From Ignavibacteriota bacterium (lineage in GTDB: Bacteria; Bacteroidota; Ignavibacteria; Kapaibacteriales; UBA2268): a DNA stretch of 32,670 bases. The DNA is taken from the NCBI GenBank assembly GCA_016219595.1, contig JACRLY010000044.1:6089-38758 (forward strand), given 5' to 3'. Below the pieces are notes generated by a model. That model saw nothing but the letters and a program-made list of their open reading frames with translations. It made no database searches and was not told the DNA's origin. Positions 8,159-16,644 of this stretch are shown piece by piece; positions within the stretch are counted from its first letter, which is position 1, and each line of letters opens with the position of its first letter. Made by a program: the position numbers and the translations under genes.

Positions 8159-8232
8159 CAAAAAAATAAATAATTTTCCTTTAATTTATAGTGACAATTA
8201 GCTGGATTTTTTTTCACTTTGGAAATATTATT

Positions 8233-8931
8233 ATGGAACTCGAGGAATATAAACCAATCGCAATAACAAATGAAATAAAATTATCTTTTGAAGGCATAAA
8301 ACTAGGTATTAATTTAATCAAAAATATTAATTATCTTAATACTAATTATTTCCCAATTTTTATTATACTATCTACAAGTATTGAAAGAATTTTAAAAATA
8401 CTATTATTCTGTCATTTTATTGATATAAATCAACAAATACCTAATAAAGATTTCTTTAAAAAGAATTCGCACAATTTAAATAAATTATTAAAAGAAGTTA
8501 AACAAATTGCTGAGAAAAATTATTTATATCAAACAGCAGAAGCAAGAAAAAATGATTTGATATATTTGGAAAATAATAAGATTTTCCAGAAATTTTATAC
8601 TTATTTAAATGATTTTGCTAATGGAGGAAGGTATTATAATCTTAATTATTTGTTAGAGCCATCAAATGATTTTGACCAAGATAGAAAGATGTCTGTTTTT
8701 ATGAATGATTTATTTAGAGGTGATCAAGAAATCATAAAAAAAATATTGGAACCTCCTTTCGATTCTTCGATTTTGTATGATAATTTTGGCAAACTATTAA
8801 TAAATCATATTAATAAATTTATGAATATTATTAGTTATTTCTTTACACAAGGTGCTTTTGGTAATAAAGCGAGACAGTACAGTGCTTTTTATGTAAATGA
8901 TTTTTTGTTCAAACAAGATATAAATTTATAA
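8233..8931 (+). CDS. Hypothetical helical protein, possibly HEPN-like
   Basis: A 232-residue protein of mostly Ile, Asn, Lys and Leu residues, predicted largely alpha-helical and cytosolic, with no signal peptide. I chose the ATG at 8233 (GGAAA upstream at 8221-8225) over an in-frame GTG at 8191, which only adds a hydrophobic stretch inside the tRNA trailer. The segment ILSTSIERILKILLFCHFI followed by a SHNLNKLLKEV helix and a GGRYYNL motif resembles the layout of HEPN-fold proteins. However, the RX4-6H ribonuclease motif is not seen, so activity is doubtful and the assignment is weak. Base composition is more AT-rich than neighbouring core genes, and it sits just after a tRNA, suggesting acquired DNA. 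Confidence 0.6.
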   Translation: MELEEYKPIAITNEIKLSFEGIKLGINLIKNINYLNTNYFPIFIILSTSIERILKILLFCHFIDINQQIPNKDFFKKNSHNLNKLLKEVKQIAEKNYLYQTAEARKNDLIYLENNKIFQKFYTYLNDFANGGRYYNLNYLLEPSNDFDQDRKMSVFMNDLFRGDQEIIKKILEPPFDSSILYDNFGKLLINHINKFMNIISYFFTQGAFGNKARQYSAFYVNDFLFKQDINL

Positions 8932-9000
8932 ATAAGAATCAATTAATTTATTAATAGTAGTAAAATTGGTGACTTGGTAGCAACTTTTTATATTTATAAT

Positions 9001-9294
9001 TCAATTCTTAATAAAACCTTTTTCTTTTAACATATCTATATAATTTTCTTTGGTAAAAGGACATTCTAAAAACTTTTCAAAATTTTTTGAATCATCAAAT
9101 TTTAATGGTTTTTTTATCATTCCCATCAAATAACTATTATATTCAATTAAATTATGACTGAAATAAGTTTTAATATCCTGTTTTTTACCATCAATAATCA
9201 AATAATAATATTCATGATGATCCTTATCTGAATAATAACTAAATCCTTTTTTCTTTAATGCACTTATAATATCCCTACTTTTCCATGGTCCCAT
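9001..9294 (-). CDS. HicA-like small protein (putative toxin of a toxin-antitoxin-like pair)
   Basis: A 97-residue basic protein. The N-terminal half has the HicA/YcfA layout: KSRDIISALKKKGF (residues 5-18), a histidine pair in DKDHHEYYYLIIDGKKQDIKT (H26-H27, where HicA toxins keep the catalytic histidine), then an S-H turn. The C-terminal half (FEKFLECPFTKENYIDMLKEKGF) is an extension seen in a subset of such proteins. HicA toxins are double-stranded-RNA-binding-fold mRNA interferases; whether this one is active is unknown. The start codon overlaps the end of the upstream 333-residue gene by 20 bases, which suggests translational coupling. The order is partner first and toxin-like gene second, the reverse of canonical hicAB. 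Confidence 0.7.
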   Translation of the reverse strand: MGPWKSRDIISALKKKGFSYYSDKDHHEYYYLIIDGKKQDIKTYFSHNLIEYNSYLMGMIKKPLKFDDSKNFEKFLECPFTKENYIDMLKEKGFIKN

Positions 9295-10276
9295 TAATAT
9301 ATTCTGCCTTTACTAATTTTAACAATTGTTGTTTTAATTTTATTGCATTATCGGAAAGTTTTTTATCATCTTCTTTAGCAAAATTTTGATAAATAGAATA
9401 GAACATAAAAGCAAATGCATTTTCAGCTTCTTCTCTTGTTGAACCCCAAACTGTGATATCTAATTTATCATTTGTAATAATATAATTGTCTTCAATAAAT
9501 TCAACTTGGCACTCAAGCTTTTCAATAAGATTAAAAATATTATCATTATATTTTATTATATCAGGTTTAAATGGATATGTATCATATTTTAATTCTTCAA
9601 CATAAAAAATTTTTTTTATTTTTTGAGTTTTTATATCTAATAAATTACCTTCTTTTTCTATTTTCATAAAAGCTTGTATTGTAGCATAATTTTTCTTCTC
9701 AGGTTTTTCTTTTTTCGGAATATAAAAATGAATTTTTTCTTCCAATGGTAAAACTAGCCTTTTTTCGATTTTACCATTTTCTATTTTTATATTTAAATCA
9801 TAATTTTTACTTTCATGTACAGTAGAAAATAGTGGTTCGAAAATTCTTTTTCTTTCAATTTTATTATATTTCTTTTTTAAATGATTTATATAATCTATAT
9901 TATTAAATTCACCATAATAAATATCATCTTTAAATGATAAATATTTTTCTTTTTTCCATTCTTCTAAATCAAATTGAAATAATGTATCTTGTCCATTAGA
10001 AAAATTTGGAACAAGGGCTGCCTCAAAACTACTATATTTTAAGTCGACAATAAATAATTCAAGTTCATTTATCAATTTTTTAATTATTGAATCATTTTGT
10101 TGATATATTATTCTAAATTTTTTTGTTTTCAAGAATTCTATTTCAATAAAATTTTTATATGATTTGTTAATATTAGTTAAAACACTTATTACATCTAATA
10201 TATTTATTGCTCCATTAAAGCTTTTTATAGGTTTAATTTGGAATCTCATTGCGATATCTAATAAATTATCATTCAT
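9275..10276 (-). CDS. Hypothetical 333-residue partner of the HicA-like protein, with a HicB-like C-terminal region
   Basis: I do not recognise the first 240 residues, which are rich in Lys, Ile, Asn and Phe and look mixed alpha/beta. There is a segment LFSTVHESKNYDLNIKIENGK and a lysine-rich turn PKKEKPEKK near residue 188. Residues of about 260-325 (YIITNDKLDITVWGSTREEAENAFAFMFYSIYQNFAKEDDKKLSDNAIKLKQQLLKLV) resemble the partial RNase-H-like fold of HicB antitoxins: two strands, a G-x-T-x-EEA turn, then helices. It overlaps the HicA-like gene by 20 bases on the same strand. An antitoxin or sensor role for the pair is inferred from this pairing only. The whole gene is strongly AT-rich. Confidence 0.65.
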   Translation of the reverse strand: MNDNLLDIAMRFQIKPIKSFNGAINILDVISVLTNINKSYKNFIEIEFLKTKKFRIIYQQNDSIIKKLINELELFIVDLKYSSFEAALVPNFSNGQDTLFQFDLEEWKKEKYLSFKDDIYYGEFNNIDYINHLKKKYNKIERKRIFEPLFSTVHESKNYDLNIKIENGKIEKRLVLPLEEKIHFYIPKKEKPEKKNYATIQAFMKIEKEGNLLDIKTQKIKKIFYVEELKYDTYPFKPDIIKYNDNIFNLIEKLECQVEFIEDNYIITNDKLDITVWGSTREEAENAFAFMFYSIYQNFAKEDDKKLSDNAIKLKQQLLKLVKAEYINGTMEK

Positions 10277-10561
10277 GAGAGTAATAATAAATAATTTGGA
10301 CTAATTGGAAAAAAATTGATTTATATTTTTTACATAAATAAATTTTTACATTTAATTTACAAATCAAATATAATAAACATTTTTACTTATTGCAATACTC
10401 GTATGAAATTATACTTAATTGTTTTGTTCTTTATTAAATATTTAAAAAGTATTGAGTTACTTAATTTTCTAAATCTCAGTCCTCAAATCTGATGAAGTTA
10501 TTATTTTTCTAAAAATTTTATTAAAGTTAACATTCGCAAAAGAGGTAGAATACAATTTTTT
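10277..10561. other. AT-rich gap with no gene found
   Basis: These 285 bases separate the toxin-like pair from the nucleotidyltransferase gene. No ORF of convincing length, no strong hairpin and no tRNA-derived repeat was seen. The promoter of the minus-strand pair must lie in the left part, but no TAnnTTTG match was found there. It may be a decayed remnant of the accessory patch. Confidence 0.4.
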
Positions 10562-10879
10562 TCACACTACCCTAATTCCATTCTTCAAAATTTCTTTAAC
10601 AAATGGATTGTCTTCTGTGAAGTCTTCAGGTCGGAATGGATGAGTTTCAAGGTCGTAACTGCTTCTAAGAACCGGTCTGTCAAGTTTAATATTATCGAAT
10701 AATCTTATACCTTCAAATTCATCAGAAATGACTGCCAAGTCAATATCATTGTATTTATGATAATTACCTGTTGCATAGCTCCCAAAAAGGATAGCTTGCT
10801 GAATATGAATTTTCTCCTTTTCAGCTTCATCAACAAAGCGATGAATTATATCTATTATATTAGCCGGGATTTTAACCAT
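10562..10879 (-). CDS. MNT-type nucleotidyltransferase domain protein
   Basis: A 105-residue single-domain protein of the minimal nucleotidyltransferase (pol-beta) superfamily. The catalytic signature ILFGSYATGNYHKYNDIDLAVIS gives G33-S34 and the metal-binding pair D45/D47. The third carboxylate is probably D76 in SSYDLETHP, so the active site looks complete. Family members of this size are often MntA-like antitoxins that AMPylate a HEPN toxin. Here no HEPN gene is directly adjacent; the nearest HEPN-like candidate is the gene at 8233-8931 on the other strand. It follows the YihY gene by 57 bases on the same strand. The substrate is unknown. Confidence 0.85.
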   Translation of the reverse strand: MVKIPANIIDIIHRFVDEAEKEKIHIQQAILFGSYATGNYHKYNDIDLAVISDEFEGIRLFDNIKLDRPVLRSSYDLETHPFRPEDFTEDNPFVKEILKNGIRVV

Positions 10880-10936
10880 TGATATCTTTCCTTTAATTTA
10901 AATAAAATAATCAAACGAAAAATTAATTTATAAATT

Positions 10937-11857
10937 TTATGTAACAAGGTCATCCCTTCTCATATCATACACAAACTGGCTGAATTCGGCACTGAACATT
11001 ATAATCAGAACAAAGTAATATACCCAGAGTGCAATTGATGCAAGTATTGCATAGGTGCCGTAAAACAAACCATACGCTGTCACACCGCTTATATACCATG
11101 CAAAAAGAAATCTCGATATTTCGATTAGCACTACACTAATCCCTATGCTTAAGAACCTGACAAAGCGGTTAGTTTTCTTGTTTGGCACAAACCTGAAAAG
11201 CAGGTAAAAAAGAAGGATAGATGAGACAATAGAAAACAGTGTCGAATATATTATTGAAAATATATTTTGTACATTTCCGGGGAGTGAATTTGACAGCAAT
11301 TCCTCTGCAATGGTAATCAAAGGAAAAATGAATGATGCAAGTAATACAAGCAAGGAAATGGCTATAATCAGAAAAATATCTTTAATTTTATAAATAAAGA
11401 ATATGTAAGGTGAAGGTATTTTAAAAATTCTGTTCAGCCCTGTTCGGAGTGAACTCAATAATGTTGATGAGAGCCAAAGTAATGAAATTATACCTATCCA
11501 CCCCGCAATAGAACTTCCGGTTAAAATGCTGTTCACTTCTTCGATTGTTTTTTTGAGGAAATCAAATGTCTTATTATGAGGAGGAAGAACTCCTTCCAAT
11601 GCCGTTTCAAGGAATGAAGAAACAGAGCCAATTTCGAATACCACATTGACGAAATAAATAGCAATTAGCAAAAGAGGTATAAGATATAAGAGTATATTGA
11701 ATGCAATTCCGGCTGACACTAAGAACAGGTGATGTTGTTCAACACGTTCAAAATATGCTTCAAAACCTGCTACTACCCTTCTGAATCTTTTGTTTTTGAT
11801 TCCAAGGAGATTCAGCAATTTAAGTATGTCCCTGTCTTTTATTTCGAGTTCGAGCAT
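10937..11857 (-). CDS. YihY/BrkB-family inner-membrane protein
   Basis: A 306-residue membrane protein with about six transmembrane segments and the family layout. It has a charged N-terminus, LVSAGIAFNILLYLIPLLLIAIYFV (first helix), GWIGIISLLWLSSTLLSSLRTGLNRIF (around residues 118-144), FRFVPNKK after the fourth or fifth segment, and the C-terminal signature TAYGLFYGTYAILASIALWVYYFVLIIMFSAEFSQ. The family was once called ribonuclease BN by mistake. Its molecular function is not settled. The gene is divergent from the lipoprotein gene at 12011, with 153 bases between them. Confidence 0.93.
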   Translation of the reverse strand: MLELEIKDRDILKLLNLLGIKNKRFRRVVAGFEAYFERVEQHHLFLVSAGIAFNILLYLIPLLLIAIYFVNVVFEIGSVSSFLETALEGVLPPHNKTFDFLKKTIEEVNSILTGSSIAGWIGIISLLWLSSTLLSSLRTGLNRIFKIPSPYIFFIYKIKDIFLIIAISLLVLLASFIFPLITIAEELLSNSLPGNVQNIFSIIYSTLFSIVSSILLFYLLFRFVPNKKTNRFVRFLSIGISVVLIEISRFLFAWYISGVTAYGLFYGTYAILASIALWVYYFVLIIMFSAEFSQFVYDMRRDDLVT

Positions 11858-11927
11858 ATTTTTTTAATTTATTTCTGAATTTAAGGATTAATTCCTGATA
11901 CATTATTTATCATTACCTGCCCCTGAT

Positions 11928-11935
11928 TAATTTTG
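11928..11935 (+). promoter_or_regulatory. Candidate -7 element for the lipoprotein gene at 12011
   Basis: TAATTTTG is an exact match to TAnnTTTG, placed in the divergent gap and pointing at the lipoprotein gene with a leader of roughly 68 bases. The -33 TTG is not present at the expected distance, so this rests on the -7 box alone. Confidence 0.35.
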
Positions 11936-12010
11936 CAATATATAAAAATGAAAATGAAAAATATTGCCGATATTTGAAAATAATGAATAATGTAAAATGA
12001 AAAATTAATA

Positions 12011-13705
12011 ATGGCAAGTTTTGATAAAGTAAAGAAAATAATAGTTAGATTTATTATACTGATTTTTATTATTTCAGGTTGTGCAAATCCACAAGCTCCA
12101 TCAGGCGGACCACCGGATAAAACACCCCCGATAATTACAGAACAGGAGCCTGCAAAGGGTACACTGAATTTTTCAGGAAAAGCTGTTACTATTAATTTTA
12201 ATAAATATATGGATAAGAACAAAGTAAATGAGAATGTTTTTATCTCTCCCGATGTTCCATTTTCACTCGATTGGAGCGGCAAAGAATTAGAAATAGAATT
12301 TACTGATACTCTTTCAGCGAATACAACATATTCGTTAACACTTGGAACCGAATATACCGATTTACATCAGAATAAACCGGCAGAAGCATTTTCAATGATT
12401 TTTTCAACCGGGAATACATTAGACAGCGGAATAATTAAAGGCAGGTTATACGACAAAGAGCCGTCAGGTGTATTTATATTTTGCTATAAAATTGACGGGA
12501 TAAACCCGGATACTTTGAATCCTACACATACAAAACCTTATTCAAGAATACAGGTTGGCACAAGCGGAAATTTTGAATTCCATGCTTTAAAAGATGGATT
12601 ATACAGATTGATAGCCGTCAGGGATAAATTCAAGGATGGAATATATGATAACGGTATGGATGATTTTGGTGCCTGCGGCTGGGATATCAATCTCAGGCAG
12701 GATTCATCTGAGTATATTAGTATGAAAATCGGACCGGCAATAGACCAGATTGCTCCAATTTTAAACGGTGCGGAAGCAATAAGTAACCGGAGAATCTTAC
12801 TTGAATTCAGTGAACCTATCGATACACTTTCAATCGATACTACTTTATTTATTATTTCCGATTCTCTGAATAGATTGAATACCGGAATAATTTCTGCAAA
12901 TATTAGTACTAAGGGTGCTAATTATATAGAGCTATTATCAAATAATGAACTTGATACAGCAACAAAATGGTTCGTAAAGGTCAAAACCGGAATAAAAGAT
13001 ACTGTTGGGAATTCTATCCCGGATACTAATAACAAAAGTTATTTTTATTCGATTGACGAAAAGGACACACTGCTGCCAAAAATAATATATTCACCATTTA
13101 AAGATAGTACATTCAGCATTAATCCTGAACAAACTTTTGATTTTATATTCAATTGTGCAATCGAAAGAAATATAGCAGATAAAATCAGAATACACATGCC
13201 TGAAGGAAGCAAGGACATACCATTTGATTTAACATGGAAAGACGGGAATCATATATCAGTAAAGCCTAAGCAGGTATTAGTCAGCGATAATTGGTACACT
13301 CTCACATTCGATTTATCGGGAATTAAATCGACAAACGGATATATAATGAAAGATTCCACATTAAAACTCAGGTTCAAAACAAAAGACATCAGAAGCTTTG
13401 GCGGTATTACAGGCACTATCAAAGGGAATGAACTGAAAAATGAGAAATATATAATAAATTTAATTTCAAAAGATAAAATTCAATATTATACATCCCAAAT
13501 AGAAAATGACGGCAAATGGGAATTCAAAAACATTCCTCCCGGATTTTATACTTTAGAAGTATACGTAGACAAAGACAATAGTGGTAAACATAGTTTTGGA
13601 AAGCCATTTCCATTTATATACTCAGAGAAATTTTATGTGTTTGAGAAGGAATATGAGATAAAACCAAGATGGAAGGTCGAAGATTTAATTTTAACATTGC
13701 CATAA
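12011..13705 (+). CDS. Surface or periplasmic lipoprotein with Ig-like (Big_5-type) domains
   Basis: The 564-residue protein starts with a lipoprotein signal (VKKIIVRFIILIFIISGC), with the lipidated cysteine at residue 24. The next stretch, ANPQAPSGGPPDKTPPIITEQEPAKGT, is typical of a Bacteroidota lipoprotein family that opens with a PxGGPxDxTPP motif. A Big_5-like Ig domain follows at about residues 37-137 (VTINFNKYMD...TLSANTTYSLTLG...FSTG). Two further weaker repeats (about 245-345 and 350-460) share the 'LEFSEPID' and 'DNWYTLTFD' pattern. A carboxypeptidase-like beta domain ends the protein (GKWEFKNIPPGFYTLEVYVDKDNSGKHSFGKPFPF). It is probably a cell-envelope structural or binding protein. 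No enzymatic motif is seen and the ligand is unknown. Confidence 0.85.
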   Translation: MASFDKVKKIIVRFIILIFIISGCANPQAPSGGPPDKTPPIITEQEPAKGTLNFSGKAVTINFNKYMDKNKVNENVFISPDVPFSLDWSGKELEIEFTDTLSANTTYSLTLGTEYTDLHQNKPAEAFSMIFSTGNTLDSGIIKGRLYDKEPSGVFIFCYKIDGINPDTLNPTHTKPYSRIQVGTSGNFEFHALKDGLYRLIAVRDKFKDGIYDNGMDDFGACGWDINLRQDSSEYISMKIGPAIDQIAPILNGAEAISNRRILLEFSEPIDTLSIDTTLFIISDSLNRLNTGIISANISTKGANYIELLSNNELDTATKWFVKVKTGIKDTVGNSIPDTNNKSYFYSIDEKDTLLPKIIYSPFKDSTFSINPEQTFDFIFNCAIERNIADKIRIHMPEGSKDIPFDLTWKDGNHISVKPKQVLVSDNWYTLTFDLSGIKSTNGYIMKDSTLKLRFKTKDIRSFGGITGTIKGNELKNEKYIINLISKDKIQYYTSQIENDGKWEFKNIPPGFYTLEVYVDKDNSGKHSFGKPFPFIYSEKFYVFEKEYEIKPRWKVEDLILTLP

Positions 13706-13834
13706 AAATTCAGCAAATTTTATTTTAACTGTAATTTTTCTTAAAATCCCAATATTTGATTAAATTACTTTATCTGGTACATAACAGATAATTTATTATA
13801 ATCCGGACATTCCACAGGGTTGGTAAAATATATT

Positions 13835-14704
13835 ATGGCTGAATTAAATAATAAGGACAAAGTCATCATTTTTTTTGTAAATGCTTTAGAAAAAGCTTTT
13901 TCTAATTATAGTAAAAGATATAATAGCTGTATAAAAAATTTCTCTGATGATTCTGTTCATGATATAAGGGTATCAATCAGGCGATTTATTGCCCTACTTA
14001 AATTACTCGAATCATTATACCCTAATGAATATATCAGTCGTTTGAAAAGAGTGATTAAGCAACAGTTGAAATCATTCTCAAAATTAAGAGATACAGACGT
14101 ACAATTAGGCAACCTGAAAGAAGTAATTCATAAAGAGCCGGTACTTTACACATTTTATAATAGTCTGTTGAAAAATGAAAATGATTTGATAAACGGAATT
14201 CGTGAATCACTCCCGGATTATAATTTAATTGAAATTGAGGGATTGGTTTTATTCATCAGAATGGAGCTAAAGAAGGCAATTACTGCAAATCCTGTGTCCG
14301 AAAATCAAATTATTACTTTTGCAAAGCAAGCTTTTACAAGGGTACTCGACCTATATGAGGAAGCAAACTCAGAGGATTTGGATTCGATACACAAAGTAAG
14401 ACTTGCTTTTAAAAATTACAGGTATCTTATGGAAATTATTCAAGCTTTAGAAGCTGATAAAAATATTAATTTTGAAGCTATGAAACAGTTCCAGACTATA
14501 TTAGGAAATATCCAGGATAATGTCGCTCTTTTGAGGGACCTCCAATCATTCATCAGTTTTCAGTGGGAAATACCTGACGATGCATACCACTTATCAATAG
14601 AAAATATACTTAAACAAAGGGAAGAATTAGTCAAAGAATTTTTTAATTATAAAAATAAAATTAAAGATTTATGGGATGATATTTACATTAAAAAGTCCGA
14701 ATAA
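13835..14704 (+). CDS. CHAD domain-containing protein
   Basis: An all-helical, 289-residue cytosolic protein. CHAD domains are built of two four-helix units with conserved histidines and basic residues. Here DDSVHDIRVSIRRFIALLKLLE and DSIHKVRLAFKNYRYLMEII are the two matching conserved repeats. The basic stretch LKSFSKLRDTDVQLGNL and the closing LGNIQDNVALLRDLQSF also fit. CHAD proteins bind inorganic polyphosphate. No CYTH domain is attached or encoded next door. I prefer the ATG at 13835; an in-frame TTG at 13820 would add five residues. The gene stands alone between envelope genes. Confidence 0.9.
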   Translation: MAELNNKDKVIIFFVNALEKAFSNYSKRYNSCIKNFSDDSVHDIRVSIRRFIALLKLLESLYPNEYISRLKRVIKQQLKSFSKLRDTDVQLGNLKEVIHKEPVLYTFYNSLLKNENDLINGIRESLPDYNLIEIEGLVLFIRMELKKAITANPVSENQIITFAKQAFTRVLDLYEEANSEDLDSIHKVRLAFKNYRYLMEIIQALEADKNINFEAMKQFQTILGNIQDNVALLRDLQSFISFQWEIPDDAYHLSIENILKQREELVKEFFNYKNKIKDLWDDIYIKKSE

Positions 14705-14719
14705 TTCTGATTCAATGGC

Positions 14720-14727
14720 TAAATTTG
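14720..14727 (+). promoter_or_regulatory. Candidate -7 element for the PD40/OmpA-like gene
   Basis: TAAATTTG matches TAnnTTTG in the 70-base gap before the GTG start at 14775. No TTG lies at the -33 position, so this is weak. Confidence 0.3.
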
Positions 14728-14774
14728 TATTATAATGTATGACAGTTAATAAATCATTTAATCGAAAATAAAAA

Positions 14775-16640
14775 GTGAAGAAATTTTTATATATAATAAT
14801 TTTAATATCTTTTTTAAAATTACAATCACTGGCAACTGATTTCAAATGGTCAGACCCTGTGAATTTAACTGAATTGAACTCAAGTTCAAATGACTTTGCA
14901 CCGTCATGGAACAAGTTTCAAAATATCTTATTTTATAATTCGGATATATCCGGATATTCCAAATTTTATTCTTCTAAATATAATGATATAGGGAATTTTT
15001 CAGAACCAAAGCTCGTTAAAGGGGATATAAATCAGTCAGGAAATAATCAATCATTCATATCATTTGAATCAAATGATGTAGCCTACATTTCTTCTTTCAG
15101 ATTGACCGCAAAACGTTCTTATATGAATATATATCATTCAAAATACAGAAAAATGAGCTGGACAATACCGGAAATAACCGATAGCCTGCAGTTCGATTCC
15201 TTTACTTCCCATCCAACTGTTTCACCTGACGGTTCATTTATGATTTTTTCTTCGGATAGAAATTCAGACCATAAAGAAACAGATTTATGGATGGCTTTCA
15301 AGCAGGATAACGGAAGCTGGGGTGCTATCATTAATATTTCAGAACTAAATTCACCTGGAAATGAAATTACACCTTTCCTCGCTTCAAAAGATACATTATA
15401 TTTTTCATCAGATGGACAGGAAGGTCCGGGCGGATTCGACATGTTTATGTCAGTGTATGAAAATGGTAAATGGGGAAGACCGAATCCCTTGTCTGAATTG
15501 AATACAAACAACAATGAATCAGATATCACAATTTTACCTTCAGGAGAAATAATTTTTGCTTCGGACAGACCAGGTGGAAAGGGTAAACTTGATTTATATA
15601 AATCTCACAAGGAAGAAATAAAGGGGCAGATTGATTCATTAAAGGAAAAAATTGATATAAGAGTTGCATCACAGGTATTATCATTACAGTCAAAGAAAAT
15701 TATTTCAAGTCAAACATTTTCAATCCCTTCATTTATTTTAAATTTTGTTGATGTCCCAAATAATTCAGGTCAGTTTTATAATCATCCTGATTCAGTATTC
15801 AATAAATTTATTGATATAATCGGTAGAAGGATGAGGGAGAATATAAATACTGAGATAGTTTTGAATTGCAGTCAAATTACTAAGTTCAAAGCCGGTAAAA
15901 TCAAGCATTACTTAATAAATAATTATAAAATAGGTGAGAATAGGATTAATATTGACTCAAGTCTAAAGTCAAATACTAATAATAATGATGAACCTGTATT
16001 CCTGACTTCATCAAATACTGAACTTTTCGAATTTATTGAAACACAATCTGAGGTCGTATCCTTAAGCCCGCCGGTTTTGGAATTATCAATTGATGCAAGA
16101 CCGAGGAATATTATTCGTAAATGGTTTTACAATTTACAAACTCTAAATAAAATAAATAAACATATATCTGAAGGAGATTCACTGCCTGCTGAATTTACTT
16201 TAAATTTGAATCCATATAAAAGCGATATATGTGAGTCTGACTCAATTATTATCAGTTTTGATTTAGAGGATAAATACAGTAATGTACATACTGAAAAACT
16301 TGCATTAAATGTAAATCATTCATCAATAAAAGAATCAAATTTATTCATTATTAATGGCAAAACTTATCAGCAGTATATAATATTCGCTTATAATAAAGAA
16401 AATTTAAATTATAATAATTTAATTGTTAAGCTGGGAACAAAATTAAATGAATTAACTGCTAAAAAGATTATTGTTCAATATTTTGAACAGGATAAAACTA
16501 CCTCAACCACTGCCGAAGCAATTGCTTCAAATCTGAAAATAGAAAATATAAATGTTAAGACTGAATTTATCAACAACAATGACCAGCAAATTTCAAATAA
16601 TTTGAAACCTTTCTTATTCAGGATTCTAATTGAACAATAG
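14775..16640 (+). CDS. Exported PD40 beta-propeller protein with a degenerate OmpA-like C-terminal region
   Basis: The 621-residue protein begins at a GTG with a signal peptide (MKKFLYIIILISFLKLQSLA, cleavage near residue 20). Residues of about 30-275 form PD40/WD40-like propeller blades with the repeated pattern 'hPTVSPDGSFMIFSSDRNS..TDLWMAFKQDNGSWG', 'DTLYFSSDGQEGPGGFDMFMS' and 'GEIIFASDRPGGKGKLDLYKS'. In Bacteroidota such blades usually precede an OmpA peptidoglycan-binding domain. Here the following region keeps only traces of it (FKAGKIKHYLINNYKIGENRINI, about residue 375-400), and its usual NX2LSX2RAXXV motif is missing, so peptidoglycan binding is doubtful. It ends 4 bases from the end of the convergent subtilase gene. 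It is probably a periplasmic or outer-membrane-associated protein. Confidence 0.8.
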   Translation: MKKFLYIIILISFLKLQSLATDFKWSDPVNLTELNSSSNDFAPSWNKFQNILFYNSDISGYSKFYSSKYNDIGNFSEPKLVKGDINQSGNNQSFISFESNDVAYISSFRLTAKRSYMNIYHSKYRKMSWTIPEITDSLQFDSFTSHPTVSPDGSFMIFSSDRNSDHKETDLWMAFKQDNGSWGAIINISELNSPGNEITPFLASKDTLYFSSDGQEGPGGFDMFMSVYENGKWGRPNPLSELNTNNNESDITILPSGEIIFASDRPGGKGKLDLYKSHKEEIKGQIDSLKEKIDIRVASQVLSLQSKKIISSQTFSIPSFILNFVDVPNNSGQFYNHPDSVFNKFIDIIGRRMRENINTEIVLNCSQITKFKAGKIKHYLINNYKIGENRINIDSSLKSNTNNNDEPVFLTSSNTELFEFIETQSEVVSLSPPVLELSIDARPRNIIRKWFYNLQTLNKINKHISEGDSLPAEFTLNLNPYKSDICESDSIIISFDLEDKYSNVHTEKLALNVNHSSIKESNLFIINGKTYQQYIIFAYNKENLNYNNLIVKLGTKLNELTAKKIIVQYFEQDKTTSTTAEAIASNLKIENINVKTEFINNNDQQISNNLKPFLFRILIEQ

Positions 16641-16644
16641 ATTT

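Noticed and set aside
8191-8232. Earlier GTG start for the HEPN-like gene
   Set aside because: It would add a hydrophobic 14-residue leader without a ribosome-binding site, close to the tRNA 3' end. The ATG at 8233 has GGAAA upstream.
10403-10492. Short ATG frame of 29 codons in the gap before the nucleotidyltransferase
   Set aside because: There is no ribosome-binding site and it is of the length expected by chance in AT-rich DNA.
8159-10561. Mobile element with attachment sites at tRNA-Val
   Set aside because: No integrase, transposase, inverted repeat or second copy of the tRNA 3' end was found. I report only an accessory patch.
11881-12282. 133-residue minus-strand frame overlapping the lipoprotein start
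   Set aside because: The plus-strand lipoprotein has a clear lipobox and family motifs. The minus frame begins inside it and has no domain.
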